Assembly: GCA_900770785.1 (NCBI GenBank)
Contig: CAAGLJ010000234.1
Span: 1-21,407, forward strand
Length of the DNA: 21,407 bases
Source: Lachnospiraceae bacterium
Lineage (GTDB): Bacteria; Bacillota; Clostridia; Lachnospirales; Lachnospiraceae
Reading direction: 5' to 3'
Of the stretch, positions 13,747-21,407 are shown one piece after another. The translations under genes and the position numbers were made by a program. Position 1 is the first letter of the stretch. The number at the start of each line of letters is the position of its first letter. The notes under the pieces were generated by a model. The model was not told the origin of the DNA, did not search any database, and was given only the letters and a program-made list of their open reading frames with translations.

Positions 13747-14913
13747 TTATTCCTCCTCTTCCCCTAAATCCTGTCCAATATCTCCCGGCTTCAGCTGCCG
13801 AAAGTCATTGAAGCCCCGCCACAGAATACGGAGGCTGTTCCTGGTATTATCAAAAAAGCCTGCTTCATTCATCGTCAGTACTAAAATTCCCAAAGGTACA
13901 GACAGAATCATTCCCAAAACTCCTGCCAGCTGATAGCCCACATACAACAGAATCAAAGTAGGAATTGGAGGCATACCAATAGAATCACCTACAATTTTGG
14001 GCTGAATAATCTGACGGGTAAGCTGTCCTACTCCCCAAATAACCAAAAGCCCAATGCCAAAAGTATAATGTCCACTTAAGAACTTGAGAATGGCCCAGGG
14101 AATCAGTACCGCACCTGTACCAAAAATAGGCAGAATATCCAACAGGGCTATCCCCAGAGCAATCAGAAAGCCATATTGAATCTTTAGAAAAATAAAGCCA
14201 GCAACGATAATCAGGTAAATCCAGACTTCAATTTTCAGCTGCGCTTTAAAATAACCCCCGATTGCTCCCAAAAGAGTCCTTCTCATCAGCTGTCCTTTTT
14301 TGTGCAAATTCTCGGGAACATGATTTTGCAGCCATTCAGTAGCATATTCCTTTTCCGCAACAAAAAAGTAGGCAGACAAAAGGCACATAATCACAGCCAC
14401 CAGAATAGAAGGAATATTTTTGGCAATATTTCCTACCGCTCCCACCGTCGGCACACTCAGTCCGCTGATAAAGCTGCTTAGATTATTGCCCAGGCTGCTG
14501 CCAAAAATTTCCACCTGTTCCACCACATTCTCCGGGAAACGATTGATGACCACAGCCCATTTTTCCCCAATTATATTAAAATCCCGCTCCAGAGATTCCC
14601 AAATGGACGGGAGGCTGGTAAACAGCCCATAGCCCTCCTCAATCAGCCTGACTCCAATCCCATAAATCACCAGACATATTCCTGCCAGAACGGAGATAAT
14701 CACCAGGGCAGAGCCGGTCTTTCGTTTGATTTTTATTTTATCCTCAAAAAAACGCACCAGTGGGTTGGCTAACAGAGAAATCAGCCAGCCAATAATAAAA
14801 GGCATAAAAAGCCAGAGTATTTTGGGCAGAACCAGAATACAGGCTATTGTCACCACTATGGCAAAGCCTACGTTTGTGAAGGCCTTCAAATATTTTTGAG
14901 GTGTTTTACCCAT
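13747..14913 (-). CDS. AI-2E-family permease, YtvI-like
   Basis: A 388-residue polytopic membrane protein with about seven or eight predicted helices: three in the first 90 residues, then after a soluble segment (about 100-160) the rest. The pattern GGYFKAQLKIEVWIYLIIV, DILPIFGTGAVLIPWA and QPKIVGDSIGMPPI matches the YtvI branch of the AI-2E/UPF0118 family. YtvI is a sporulation integral membrane protein in Bacillus; the transported substrate is not established. ATG at 14913 lies 14 bases after ysxC with an AAGGAGGAAAAG-type site, and the stop directly abuts truA. Confidence 0.85.
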   Translation of the reverse strand: MGKTPQKYLKAFTNVGFAIVVTIACILVLPKILWLFMPFIIGWLISLLANPLVRFFEDKIKIKRKTGSALVIISVLAGICLVIYGIGVRLIEEGYGLFTSLPSIWESLERDFNIIGEKWAVVINRFPENVVEQVEIFGSSLGNNLSSFISGLSVPTVGAVGNIAKNIPSILVAVIMCLLSAYFFVAEKEYATEWLQNHVPENLHKKGQLMRRTLLGAIGGYFKAQLKIEVWIYLIIVAGFIFLKIQYGFLIALGIALLDILPIFGTGAVLIPWAILKFLSGHYTFGIGLLVIWGVGQLTRQIIQPKIVGDSIGMPPIPTLILLYVGYQLAGVLGMILSVPLGILVLTMNEAGFFDNTRNSLRILWRGFNDFRQLKPGDIGQDLGEEEE

Positions 14914-14927
14914 GTTCCTTTTCCTCC

Positions 14928-15509
14928 TTAAAAAAGAGAATCCAATAAGGCATATATTTCTTCTTTTCCCTGCTTCGTCTGGGCAGAGAAAGGAATCACC
15001 AGGGTTTTGGGCACTACCTGAAGCCCGTTTTTCAGCATTTTAATATGCTTGTCCCTCTGACTGCGATTGATTTTATCCAGCTTGGTAGCAATAATCACCG
15101 GTGTAAAACCCTGACTCAGTATCCACTGGTACATCTGCTTATCATTGGCTCCCGGCTCATGCCGGATATCAATCAGTAGAAAAATAATTTTTAACTGTTT
15201 TGAGTGATGAAGATAGCGCTCAATCATCTTCCCCCACTTTTCCTTTTCACTGATACTGACTTTGGCATAGCCGTACCCTGGTAAATCCACAAAATACAGC
15301 TGATTATTTACATTGTAAAAATTGATGGTCTGGGTTTTCCCCGGCTGTGAGCTGGTTCTTGCCAGGGATTTACGGTTCATCAAAGCGTTGATTAAAGAGG
15401 ATTTACCCACATTACTCTTTCCTGCAAAAGCCACCTCCGGCAACTGATTTTTGGGCAGTGTGCTGGTGACTCCGCAAACGGTTTCCAGACTGACCTGTTT
15501 AATTATCAT
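14928..15509 (-). CDS. ysxC: Ribosome biogenesis GTPase YsxC/EngB
   Basis: Essential GTPase that helps assemble the large ribosomal subunit. 193 residues, normal for the family. Seen: G1 GKSNVGKSS (30-38), G2 region SQPGKTQTINFY (54-65), G3 DLPGYGYAKV (75-84), G4 TKLDK (142-146) and G5 SA (175-176). The start ATG overlaps the lon stop by 4 bases (ATGA), a sign of translational coupling. The lon-ysxC pair is the standard Firmicute arrangement. Also named engB or yihA. Confidence 0.97.
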   Translation of the reverse strand: MIIKQVSLETVCGVTSTLPKNQLPEVAFAGKSNVGKSSLINALMNRKSLARTSSQPGKTQTINFYNVNNQLYFVDLPGYGYAKVSISEKEKWGKMIERYLHHSKQLKIIFLLIDIRHEPGANDKQMYQWILSQGFTPVIIATKLDKINRSQRDKHIKMLKNGLQVVPKTLVIPFSAQTKQGKEEIYALLDSLF

Positions 15510-17878
15510 AGTTTATCTTTCTCCACAAAGGCCTGCTCCACCACCTGATTCATATGATCTACAAAAATAATCTGCAAACCACTTTTGATTTCCTGGGGAA
15601 CCTCCTCCACATCCTTTTCATTCTTCAGGGGTACCAGTACCGTCTTTACTCCCGCAGTTTTAGCCGCCAGAATCTTCTCCTTCAGGCCTCCAATGGGAAG
15701 AACTCTTCCTCTTAAGGTGATTTCTCCGGTCATGGCAACATCTGCCCTGACGGGTGTCCCCGTTATGGCAGAAAGCAGAGCCGTTGCCATGGTGATTCCC
15801 GCAGAGGGGCCATCCTTAGGTACTGCTCCCTCAGGAATATGAATGTGGAAATCCTGCTTTTTGAAGATTTCACCATCAATATTGTACTGGTCACTAACGG
15901 AACGGACGAAGCTGACTGCCGTACGGGCAGATTCCTTCATCACACTTCCCATCTGTCCTGTAAGTTCAATTTCTCCCTTTCCGGGCATCATATTGACCTC
16001 AATCTGGAGGGTATCTCCCCCCACACTGGTCCAGGCAAGACCTCTGACGATTCCTACCTCATCCTTTTCATTGATTCTGTCCAGAGTATACTTCTTCTTT
16101 CCTAAATACTTCCCTAAATTGGTGCCGGTAATACGGATTTTTTTCTTTTTGTCCTTTAAAATTTCCCTGGCAGCCTTCCGGCAAACGGTGCCAATCTGCC
16201 GTTCCAGGCCACGAACACCAGCCTCCCTGGTATAAAACTGAATAATATCCTGCAAAGCCCTGTCGCTGAAGGTGAGCTGCCCTTCGGGAATACCGTTTTT
16301 GGCAAGCTGCTTCTCTACCAGATGCTCTCTGGCAATATGAAACTTCTCGTTAGCCGTATAGCTGGTTACCTCGATCACCTCCATACGGTCTAGAAGCGGC
16401 CTTGGTATGGTGGAGGTGGAATTTGCCGTTGCAATGAAAAATACCTGGGATAAATCCACCGGAATTTCTACATAATGGTCTCTGAAATGGCTGTTCTGTT
16501 CTCCGTCCAGAACCTCCAGCAGAGCCGAAAAAGTATCTCCCTTATAGTCGTTGCTGACCTTATCTATTTCATCCAGAAGCATCAGGGGATTTTTCACCCT
16601 GGCCTGCTTCAGACCATTGACGATACGGCCTGGCATGGCACCCACATAGGTTCTTCTGTGTCCCCGGATTTCTGCTTCGTCCCGAACACCGCCCAGACAA
16701 ATACGCACATATTCCTTATGTAAGGCCTCTGCCACGCTTCTGGCAATGGAGGTTTTACCGGTTCCGGGAGGGCCTACCAGGCAGAGAATGGAGCTGTCTC
16801 CCTTCTTATTTAAAGCTCTCACTGCCAAAAATTCCAGGATTCTTTCCTTCACCTGTTCAAGGCCATAATGATCCTCCTCCAGTTTCCTTTCTGCCGCATC
16901 CAAATCCAGATTGTCCCTGCTCATCTTATCCCAGGGAAGATCCAGCAGGGTTTCAATATAACCACGCTCCACACTCATTTCCGAGCTGTGGGGAGACAGA
17001 TTCTTAAATCGGCTAATCTCCTTGGCAATCTTCTCCTTTACCTCTTTATCTGCCTTCAGCTTGCCTAAAGCCTCTTCAAACCGCTCTGCATCAGAAAGCT
17101 CACTTTCCTCACCCAGCTCTTTGCGAATATATTTCAGCTGCTCCCGCAGTAAAAATTCCTTCTGGTTTTCTTCAACCTTATCTCTTACCACCTCTGTCAG
17201 CTTATTCTTCAGTTTTCCAATTTCAATCTCCTTGGATAAAATACCCACCATTTCCCGGTATCGGTCTTCCAGCTCCAGGGTCTGTAAAATTAACTGCTTT
17301 TTATCATAAGTAATGGGCAGGTTAATAGCAATCTGATCCAAAAGCTGAGAAAGCCCGGTGAGCTTTTCCACCTGGGCAGAAAGGCTCTTGCCGATTTTGG
17401 GATAATACAGCATAAACTGGCTCAGGATTTCCTTCAAATGACGAATCATGGCTTCTTCTTCGTTGGAAAACTGATCCTCTTCATCTTCTTTCACCGGCTC
17501 TTCAGCAAGCTCTAAAACGGCCCCCTGCAGATACTCATCCTTCTTCTCTTTTCCCGGCACCAGCTCCATTTCCATCAGCTGTGCCCGGCTTATGCCTTCT
17601 ACCAATACTCTTACCAGGCCGCCCGGCAGCTTACTGATCTGCTTTACCACAGCAATGGTTCCAATATCATATAAATCTTCTTTTGACGGTTCCTCCACAT
17701 CGCTGTTTTTCTGGGTTACCAAAAACAGCTTCTGTTCTTCCATCAAGGCCTGCTGAACCGCCACAATAGAACGGTCTCTGCTCAGATCAAAATGAATAAT
17801 CATATGGGGAAAAATCGTAAGTCCCCTTAATGCCACAGCAGGCATAACCTCTCTTAACTGTAAATCTTTTTTTTCCAT
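15506..17878 (-). CDS. lon: ATP-dependent Lon protease, LonA type
   Basis: Cytosolic AAA+ serine protease for damaged and regulatory proteins, forming a hexamer. 790 residues, usual for LonA. Seen: the N-terminal substrate domain starting VMPAVALRGLTIFPHM (11-26) with an acidic insert (about 128-142); coiled coil (about 200-260); Walker A GPPGTGKT (369-376); Walker B LMLLDEID (432-439); and the protease domain with the catalytic dyad Ser692 in PKDGPSAG and Lys735 in GGLKEKI. ATG at 17878 follows AGAAGGG with a 9-base gap. A strong intrinsic terminator ends only 16 bases upstream, so lon output may depend on readthrough or antitermination. Confidence 0.97.
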   Translation of the reverse strand: MEKKDLQLREVMPAVALRGLTIFPHMIIHFDLSRDRSIVAVQQALMEEQKLFLVTQKNSDVEEPSKEDLYDIGTIAVVKQISKLPGGLVRVLVEGISRAQLMEMELVPGKEKKDEYLQGAVLELAEEPVKEDEEDQFSNEEEAMIRHLKEILSQFMLYYPKIGKSLSAQVEKLTGLSQLLDQIAINLPITYDKKQLILQTLELEDRYREMVGILSKEIEIGKLKNKLTEVVRDKVEENQKEFLLREQLKYIRKELGEESELSDAERFEEALGKLKADKEVKEKIAKEISRFKNLSPHSSEMSVERGYIETLLDLPWDKMSRDNLDLDAAERKLEEDHYGLEQVKERILEFLAVRALNKKGDSSILCLVGPPGTGKTSIARSVAEALHKEYVRICLGGVRDEAEIRGHRRTYVGAMPGRIVNGLKQARVKNPLMLLDEIDKVSNDYKGDTFSALLEVLDGEQNSHFRDHYVEIPVDLSQVFFIATANSTSTIPRPLLDRMEVIEVTSYTANEKFHIAREHLVEKQLAKNGIPEGQLTFSDRALQDIIQFYTREAGVRGLERQIGTVCRKAAREILKDKKKKIRITGTNLGKYLGKKKYTLDRINEKDEVGIVRGLAWTSVGGDTLQIEVNMMPGKGEIELTGQMGSVMKESARTAVSFVRSVSDQYNIDGEIFKKQDFHIHIPEGAVPKDGPSAGITMATALLSAITGTPVRADVAMTGEITLRGRVLPIGGLKEKILAAKTAGVKTVLVPLKNEKDVEEVPQEIKSGLQIIFVDHMNQVVEQAFVEKDKL

Positions 17879-17894
17879 ATTTAAAAACCCTTCT

Positions 17895-17934
17895 AAAAAA
17901 GCTGTTACACGACAAAATCTGCCGCTGCAACAGC
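17895..17934 (-). terminator. Intrinsic terminator between clpX and lon
   Basis: On the minus strand GCTGTTGCA (17926-17934) pairs with TGTAACAGC (17901-17909), and after one bulged G, CGGCA pairs with TGTCG around a 5-base loop. A run of six T residues follows (17895-17900). This is a textbook Rho-independent terminator. It ends the tig-clpP-clpX part but lies only 16 bases before the lon ATG. Confidence 0.85.
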
Positions 17935-17962
17935 CTCTTTATGCTTCTCTTCGTTTTCCACT

Positions 17963-19192
17963 TTAACGGTGTATCACTAAAGGCTGACTTTTGCCTTCTA
18001 CAGCTTCCCTTGTAATCTGACATTCCCGAATCGTCTCGTCTGAGGGAATCCGGTACATTACATCCATCATTACCTTTTCCAAAATAGACCGAAGTCCTCT
18101 GGCTCCGGTTTTTCTTTCCAGTGCCAGTTGGGCAACTTCCTCGATAGCATCCTCATCAAAGCTCAATGCCACGTTATCATAGGAAAAAAGCTTCCGATAC
18201 TGCTTGATTAAAGCGTTCCTGGGCTCGGTCAAAATGCGAACCAGAGACTCCTTATCCAGTCCCTCCAGAGATACACTGATAGGCACACGCCCGATAAACT
18301 CAGGAATCAAGCCGTATTTTACCAAATCCTGAGGGGTTACCTGAGACAACAGTTCACCAATTTCATGGGTACTTCTTGCCGCCACTTCCGTATTGAAACC
18401 GATGGTCTTTCTATCCAGTCTGGTCTCAATAATCTTCTCCAGACCGTCGAAAGCTCCACCGCAAATAAACAGAATATTGGAGGTGTCTACCTGAATCAGC
18501 TCCTGATGGGGATGCTTTCTTCCACCCTGAGGCGGCACGCTGGCTATGGTTCCTTCAATAATTTTCAACAGTGCCTGCTGTACGCCTTCACCGGATACGT
18601 CTCTGGTAATGGAAACATTCTCACTTTTTTTCGTTATCTTGTCAATTTCATCAATGTAAATAATGCCCTTCTGGGCTCTTTCCACATTATAATCTGCTGC
18701 CTGTAAAAGTTTCAGCAGGATGTTCTCCACATCCTCACCCACATAGCCTGCCTCAGTCAAGGTTGTAGCATCAGCAATGGCAAAGGGTACGTTGATAATT
18801 TTCGCCAGAGTCTGTGCCAGATAGGTCTTTCCTGAACCGGTAGGGCCAATCATAATGATGTTGCTTTTTTGTAATTCTACATCATCCTCATCTTTTTTTA
18901 CCGTAATACGCTTATAATGATTATATACCGCTACAGCAAGAACCTTCTTGGCCTCCTCCTGCCCGATTACGTATTCGTCCAGATGCTCCTTAATCTCCAC
19001 CGGCTTTAACAGGTTAATTTCCTCGCCGTCAACAAACTCTTCTTCCTCGTCATACTCTTCCTCGATAATATCTGCACAAATCTCCACACATTCATCACAG
19101 ATATATACTCCCGCAGGGCCTGCAATCAGCTTGCGCACCTGCTCCTGAGTCTTATTGCAAAAGGAACATCTCACATCTGAATTTTTAGCCAT
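17963..19192 (-). CDS. clpX: ClpX, ATP-binding subunit of ClpXP protease
   Basis: Unfolds tagged substrates and passes them to ClpP. 409 residues from the chosen start. Seen: the C4 zinc-binding domain with Cys9, Cys12, Cys32 and Cys35; an acidic linker EEEYDEEEEF (44-53); Walker A GPTGSGKT (116-123); Walker B IIYIDEIDK; and the IGF loop in KTIGFNTEV that docks on ClpP. ATG at 19192 was chosen because the protein then starts MAKNSDVRCSFC as in the family and AGAGG lies just upstream; a longer in-frame version would include part of the intergenic hairpins. It follows clpP by 103 bases, which hold two hairpins. Confidence 0.97.
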   Translation of the reverse strand: MAKNSDVRCSFCNKTQEQVRKLIAGPAGVYICDECVEICADIIEEEYDEEEEFVDGEEINLLKPVEIKEHLDEYVIGQEEAKKVLAVAVYNHYKRITVKKDEDDVELQKSNIIMIGPTGSGKTYLAQTLAKIINVPFAIADATTLTEAGYVGEDVENILLKLLQAADYNVERAQKGIIYIDEIDKITKKSENVSITRDVSGEGVQQALLKIIEGTIASVPPQGGRKHPHQELIQVDTSNILFICGGAFDGLEKIIETRLDRKTIGFNTEVAARSTHEIGELLSQVTPQDLVKYGLIPEFIGRVPISVSLEGLDKESLVRILTEPRNALIKQYRKLFSYDNVALSFDEDAIEEVAQLALERKTGARGLRSILEKVMMDVMYRIPSDETIRECQITREAVEGKSQPLVIHR

Positions 19193-19207
19193 ATTTCCTC
19201 TCATTCT

Positions 19208-19258
19208 GCTGCCTTTGCAGCATTTCACTCATATGGACTTTGTATCCCCACAAAGTCC
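19208..19258 (-). promoter_or_regulatory. Two hairpins between clpP and clpX
   Basis: GGACTTTGT (19250-19258 on the minus strand) pairs perfectly with ACAAAGTCC (19235-19243) around a 6-base loop. Then GCTGC/GCAGC (19208-19221) with a 4-base AAAG loop lies just ahead of the clpX ribosome binding site. Neither is followed by a U-tract, so they are more likely stability, processing or translation elements than terminators. Confidence 0.55.
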
Positions 19259-19295
19259 GGGCCGAAAGAATTTTCTTCCTTCACCCCTCTCATCT

Positions 19296-19898
19296 TTATT
19301 TATTTTCTTCCATCGCAGTGTGGGAAACGAAAATCTGGTCAATGAGACCATATTCCTTTGCTTCCTCGGCACTCTTCCAGTTATCTCTTTCCGTATCTCT
19401 GGCAATAACTTCGTAATCCTGTCCGGTATTCTCCGCCAGCATACGATTCAATTTTTCTTTGGTTTTTAAAATGTGTTTAGCTGCAATCTCAATTTCTGTC
19501 GCCTGGCCCTGTGCTCCCCCCAGTGGCTGATGAATCATAATCTCTGCATTAGGCAGGGCATAACGCTTACCTTTGGCACCGCCAGCCAGCAGAAAGGCAC
19601 CCATGCTGGCAGCCATGCCGATACATACGGTGGAAACATCACATTTAATAAAGTTCATGGTATCATAAATAGCCATGCCGGCTGTTACAGAGCCGCCGGG
19701 GCTGTTAATGTACAGATGAATGTCCTTTTCCGGGTCCTCTGCCTCCAGAAAAAGAAGCTGTGCCACTACTAAGGAAGCGGTAACCTCATTTACCTCTTCT
19801 CCTAAAAAAATAATTCTCTCCTTTAACAATCTGGAATAAATATCATAGGAGCGTTCTCCTCTGCTGGTCTGTTCAATGACATAAGGTACTAAACTCAA
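19296..19898 (-). CDS. clpP: ATP-dependent Clp protease proteolytic subunit ClpP
   Basis: Serine protease subunit that forms the double-heptamer chamber used by ClpX and ClpC. 200 residues, normal length. The catalytic triad is Ser98 in GMAASMGAF, His123 in MIHQPLGG and Asp172 in ERDNW; the hydrophobic YINSPGGSVTAGMAIYDTM (63-81) is also seen. The start appears to be TTG at 19898, with GGAGG 7 bases upstream; no ATG gives a complete N-terminus. It follows tig, with 159 bases between that include a hairpin and a possible promoter. Confidence 0.97.
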   Translation of the reverse strand: MSLVPYVIEQTSRGERSYDIYSRLLKERIIFLGEEVNEVTASLVVAQLLFLEAEDPEKDIHLYINSPGGSVTAGMAIYDTMNFIKCDVSTVCIGMAASMGAFLLAGGAKGKRYALPNAEIMIHQPLGGAQGQATEIEIAAKHILKTKEKLNRMLAENTGQDYEVIARDTERDNWKSAEEAKEYGLIDQIFVSHTAMEENK

Positions 19899-19960
19899 TT
19901 TATATCCTCCATTCTAAACAGGCATATCCGCCCTGAAATTTCCTGTCATATAAAGTATAT

Positions 19961-19983
19961 GGGGCTACCACCAGGACAGCCCC
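19961..19983 (-). terminator. Hairpin in the tig-clpP gap
   Basis: GGGGCT (19978-19983 on the minus strand) pairs with AGCCCC (19961-19966) around an 11-base loop. ATATACTTTATATG follows, only moderately U-rich. It could be a weak terminator for tig or a 5' stabilising hairpin of a clpP transcript. Confidence 0.4.
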
Positions 19984-19988
19984 TTATT

Positions 19989-20017
19989 ACTGTAGTCTCA
20001 TTCCCTTTATTTTGCAA
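19989..20017 (-). promoter_or_regulatory. Possible clpP promoter
   Basis: TTGCAA (20012-20017) and TACAGT (19989-19994) on the minus strand are 17 bases apart, each matching 4 of 6 consensus positions. A transcript would start at about the first base of the GGGGCT hairpin. No CtsR-type GGTCAAA repeat or CIRCE element is visible. Confidence 0.35.
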
Positions 20018-20057
20018 TCTGTTTTTTACAATTTAAGAGAATTTTAATTCTTTTGTA

Positions 20058-21380
20058 TTATTCTTCGGTCTTTTCTTCCTTTTTTGCTCTGGGCTTGCTT
20101 TCCTTGGCATTATCTACTACGAACTCAACTGCCTTGTTGATGGCGATATCCTCCATAATCTGTTCCTTGCCGCCTTCACCCAGCATTTCCTTTACTTTGT
20201 CTGCTTCCATCTTATAGGCTTCTGCCATAGAAGCGATTTCCTTCTCAAAATCTTCCTCAGTAGCAGCAATGTTTTCTGCCTTAACGACAGCTTCCAATAC
20301 CAGACGGGATTTGATTTTCTGCTCACCCTGTGGCTTAACCTGTTCCAGTAATTTATCATGGTTAAGACCAGTGAACTGGAAGTACTGCTCTACACTTAAT
20401 CCCTGCATCTGCAATCTCTGTGCAAACTCATCCACCATCTGTCTCTGCCGGGTTTCCAGCATGGCTTCAGGAATATCCATCTTTGCACCAGCAATAATGG
20501 CTTCAATTACTGCATTTTCTTTTGCATTTTTGATGTCTGCCTCTTTCTTCTTCAGTAAATTGGCTCTTACATCAGCCTTATATTCATCCAGGGTATCAAA
20601 CTCAGATACTTCTGCTGCAAATTCATCATCCAGTTCAGGCAGCTGCTTCTCTTTGATTTCCTTGATTTCTACCTTAAATACCGCAGGCTTTCCTGCCAGG
20701 TTTTCTGCCTGATAGCTTTCAGGGAAGGTAACATTAACTTCAACCGCTTCACCGATATTTTTACCAATCAGCTGGTCTTCAAAGCCGGGAATGAAGGTGC
20801 CGGAACCAATGGTCAGGGGATAGTTCTCTCCTTTACCGCCTTCAAAGGCTACTCCGTCCTGGAAGCCCTCAAAATCAATTACCGTCTGGTCGCCACTCTT
20901 AACTGCTCTGTCGGTTACCGAAATGGTTCTGGAATTACGTTCTCTTTCCTTTTCAAGTTCTGCCTGAACCTCTTCGTCGGTTACCACAGCTTCCACCTTG
21001 TCCACCTTAATACCCTTATACTGTCCCAATTCTACTTCCGGCTTCAGTGCAACTTCTGCAGTGAATACAAAGGTCTTTCCCGCTTCCAGCTGTACTACAC
21101 TGATACGGGGAGAAGAAACGATTTCTTCCTCACACTCATCATAGGCCTTTTCATAAGCTGTGGGAATCAGCTCATTAGCTGCATCCTCATAAAATACCTC
21201 TTTGCCATACATCTTCTCAATCATCTGGCGAGGCACCTTGCCCTTGCGGAAGCCGGGAATGCTGATATTTTTCTTCTGCTTCTGAAATACATTATTGATT
21301 GCTTTCTCCAGCTCCTCGGCGGGTACTTCAATGGTCAGTTTGGCCATGTTGCCTTCTAATTTTTCTACCTGTAAGCTCAT
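20058..21380 (-). CDS. tig: Trigger factor, ribosome-associated chaperone
   Basis: Binds the ribosome exit tunnel and shields nascent chains; also a prolyl isomerase. 440 residues, usual length. Seen: the ribosome-binding signature GFRKGKVPRQMIEKMYG (43-59); the FKBP-type isomerase domain (about 160-245) with VIDFEGFQDGVAFEGG and GTFIPGFEDQLIG; then the long helical C-terminal arm, ending in a charged tail KPRAKKEEKTEE. ATG at 21380 follows AAGGAGGAG with a 9-base gap. It heads the tig-clpP-clpX run standard for Clostridia. Its own promoter would lie beyond the window. Confidence 0.97.
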   Translation of the reverse strand: MSLQVEKLEGNMAKLTIEVPAEELEKAINNVFQKQKKNISIPGFRKGKVPRQMIEKMYGKEVFYEDAANELIPTAYEKAYDECEEEIVSSPRISVVQLEAGKTFVFTAEVALKPEVELGQYKGIKVDKVEAVVTDEEVQAELEKERERNSRTISVTDRAVKSGDQTVIDFEGFQDGVAFEGGKGENYPLTIGSGTFIPGFEDQLIGKNIGEAVEVNVTFPESYQAENLAGKPAVFKVEIKEIKEKQLPELDDEFAAEVSEFDTLDEYKADVRANLLKKKEADIKNAKENAVIEAIIAGAKMDIPEAMLETRQRQMVDEFAQRLQMQGLSVEQYFQFTGLNHDKLLEQVKPQGEQKIKSRLVLEAVVKAENIAATEEDFEKEIASMAEAYKMEADKVKEMLGEGGKEQIMEDIAINKAVEFVVDNAKESKPRAKKEEKTEE

Positions 21381-21407
21381 CTTATCTATCTCCTCCTTAA
21401 AAGCTCC

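Overview
The window looks like a chromosomal contig end from a low-to-moderate G+C Firmicute. Gene content (tig-clpP-clpX-lon-ysxC run, YtvI-like permease, VanZ-like protein, SH3-domain envelope protein, M29 aminopeptidase) and strong AGGAGG ribosome binding sites point to the Clostridia, most likely Lachnospiraceae (Blautia-like). That placement is inference from gene style, not a search. Bases 1-19 match the end of the Illumina TruSeq adapter and are not genomic, so the contig stops inside clpC.

Nearly all genes are on the minus strand, so the window is read from high to low coordinates. (1) 21407-17963: trigger factor, ClpP and ClpX, the protein-folding and degradation run. (2) 17878-12455: lon, ysxC/engB, a YtvI/AI-2E-type permease, truA and a VanZ-family gene, tightly packed behind an intrinsic terminator that sits between clpX and lon. 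(3) 12454-10608: an accessory island holding the only plus-strand gene, a stand-alone PD-(D/E)XK nuclease-like protein. It is flanked by two related repeat elements with GGGGCATAT inverted ends and by a 22-bp tandem repeat array. (4) 10595-9921: pyrE with its own predicted promoter. (5) 9799-7405: a small membrane protein and a long M29-type aminopeptidase. (6) 7303-3772: purE-purM-purN-purD, de novo purine synthesis, driven by a predicted promoter inside the end of the aminopeptidase gene. (7) 3718-20: a membrane-anchored SH3 protein, a short YtrA-type GntR regulator and truncated clpC, apparently following the pur genes without a clear strong terminator.

The most interesting part is 10774-12437. 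Its outer ends form an inverted repeat (GGGGCATAT, an optional A, then GGAAAA). Inside are two diverged copies of a hairpin-rich element, with a nuclease-like ORF between them and no transposase. This suggests a MITE-like or nuclease-associated repeat unit that I do not recognise. Smaller curiosities are in-frame duplications of the 3' ends of purD and pyrE, each giving a second stop codon, and a terminator placed 16 bases ahead of the lon start codon.
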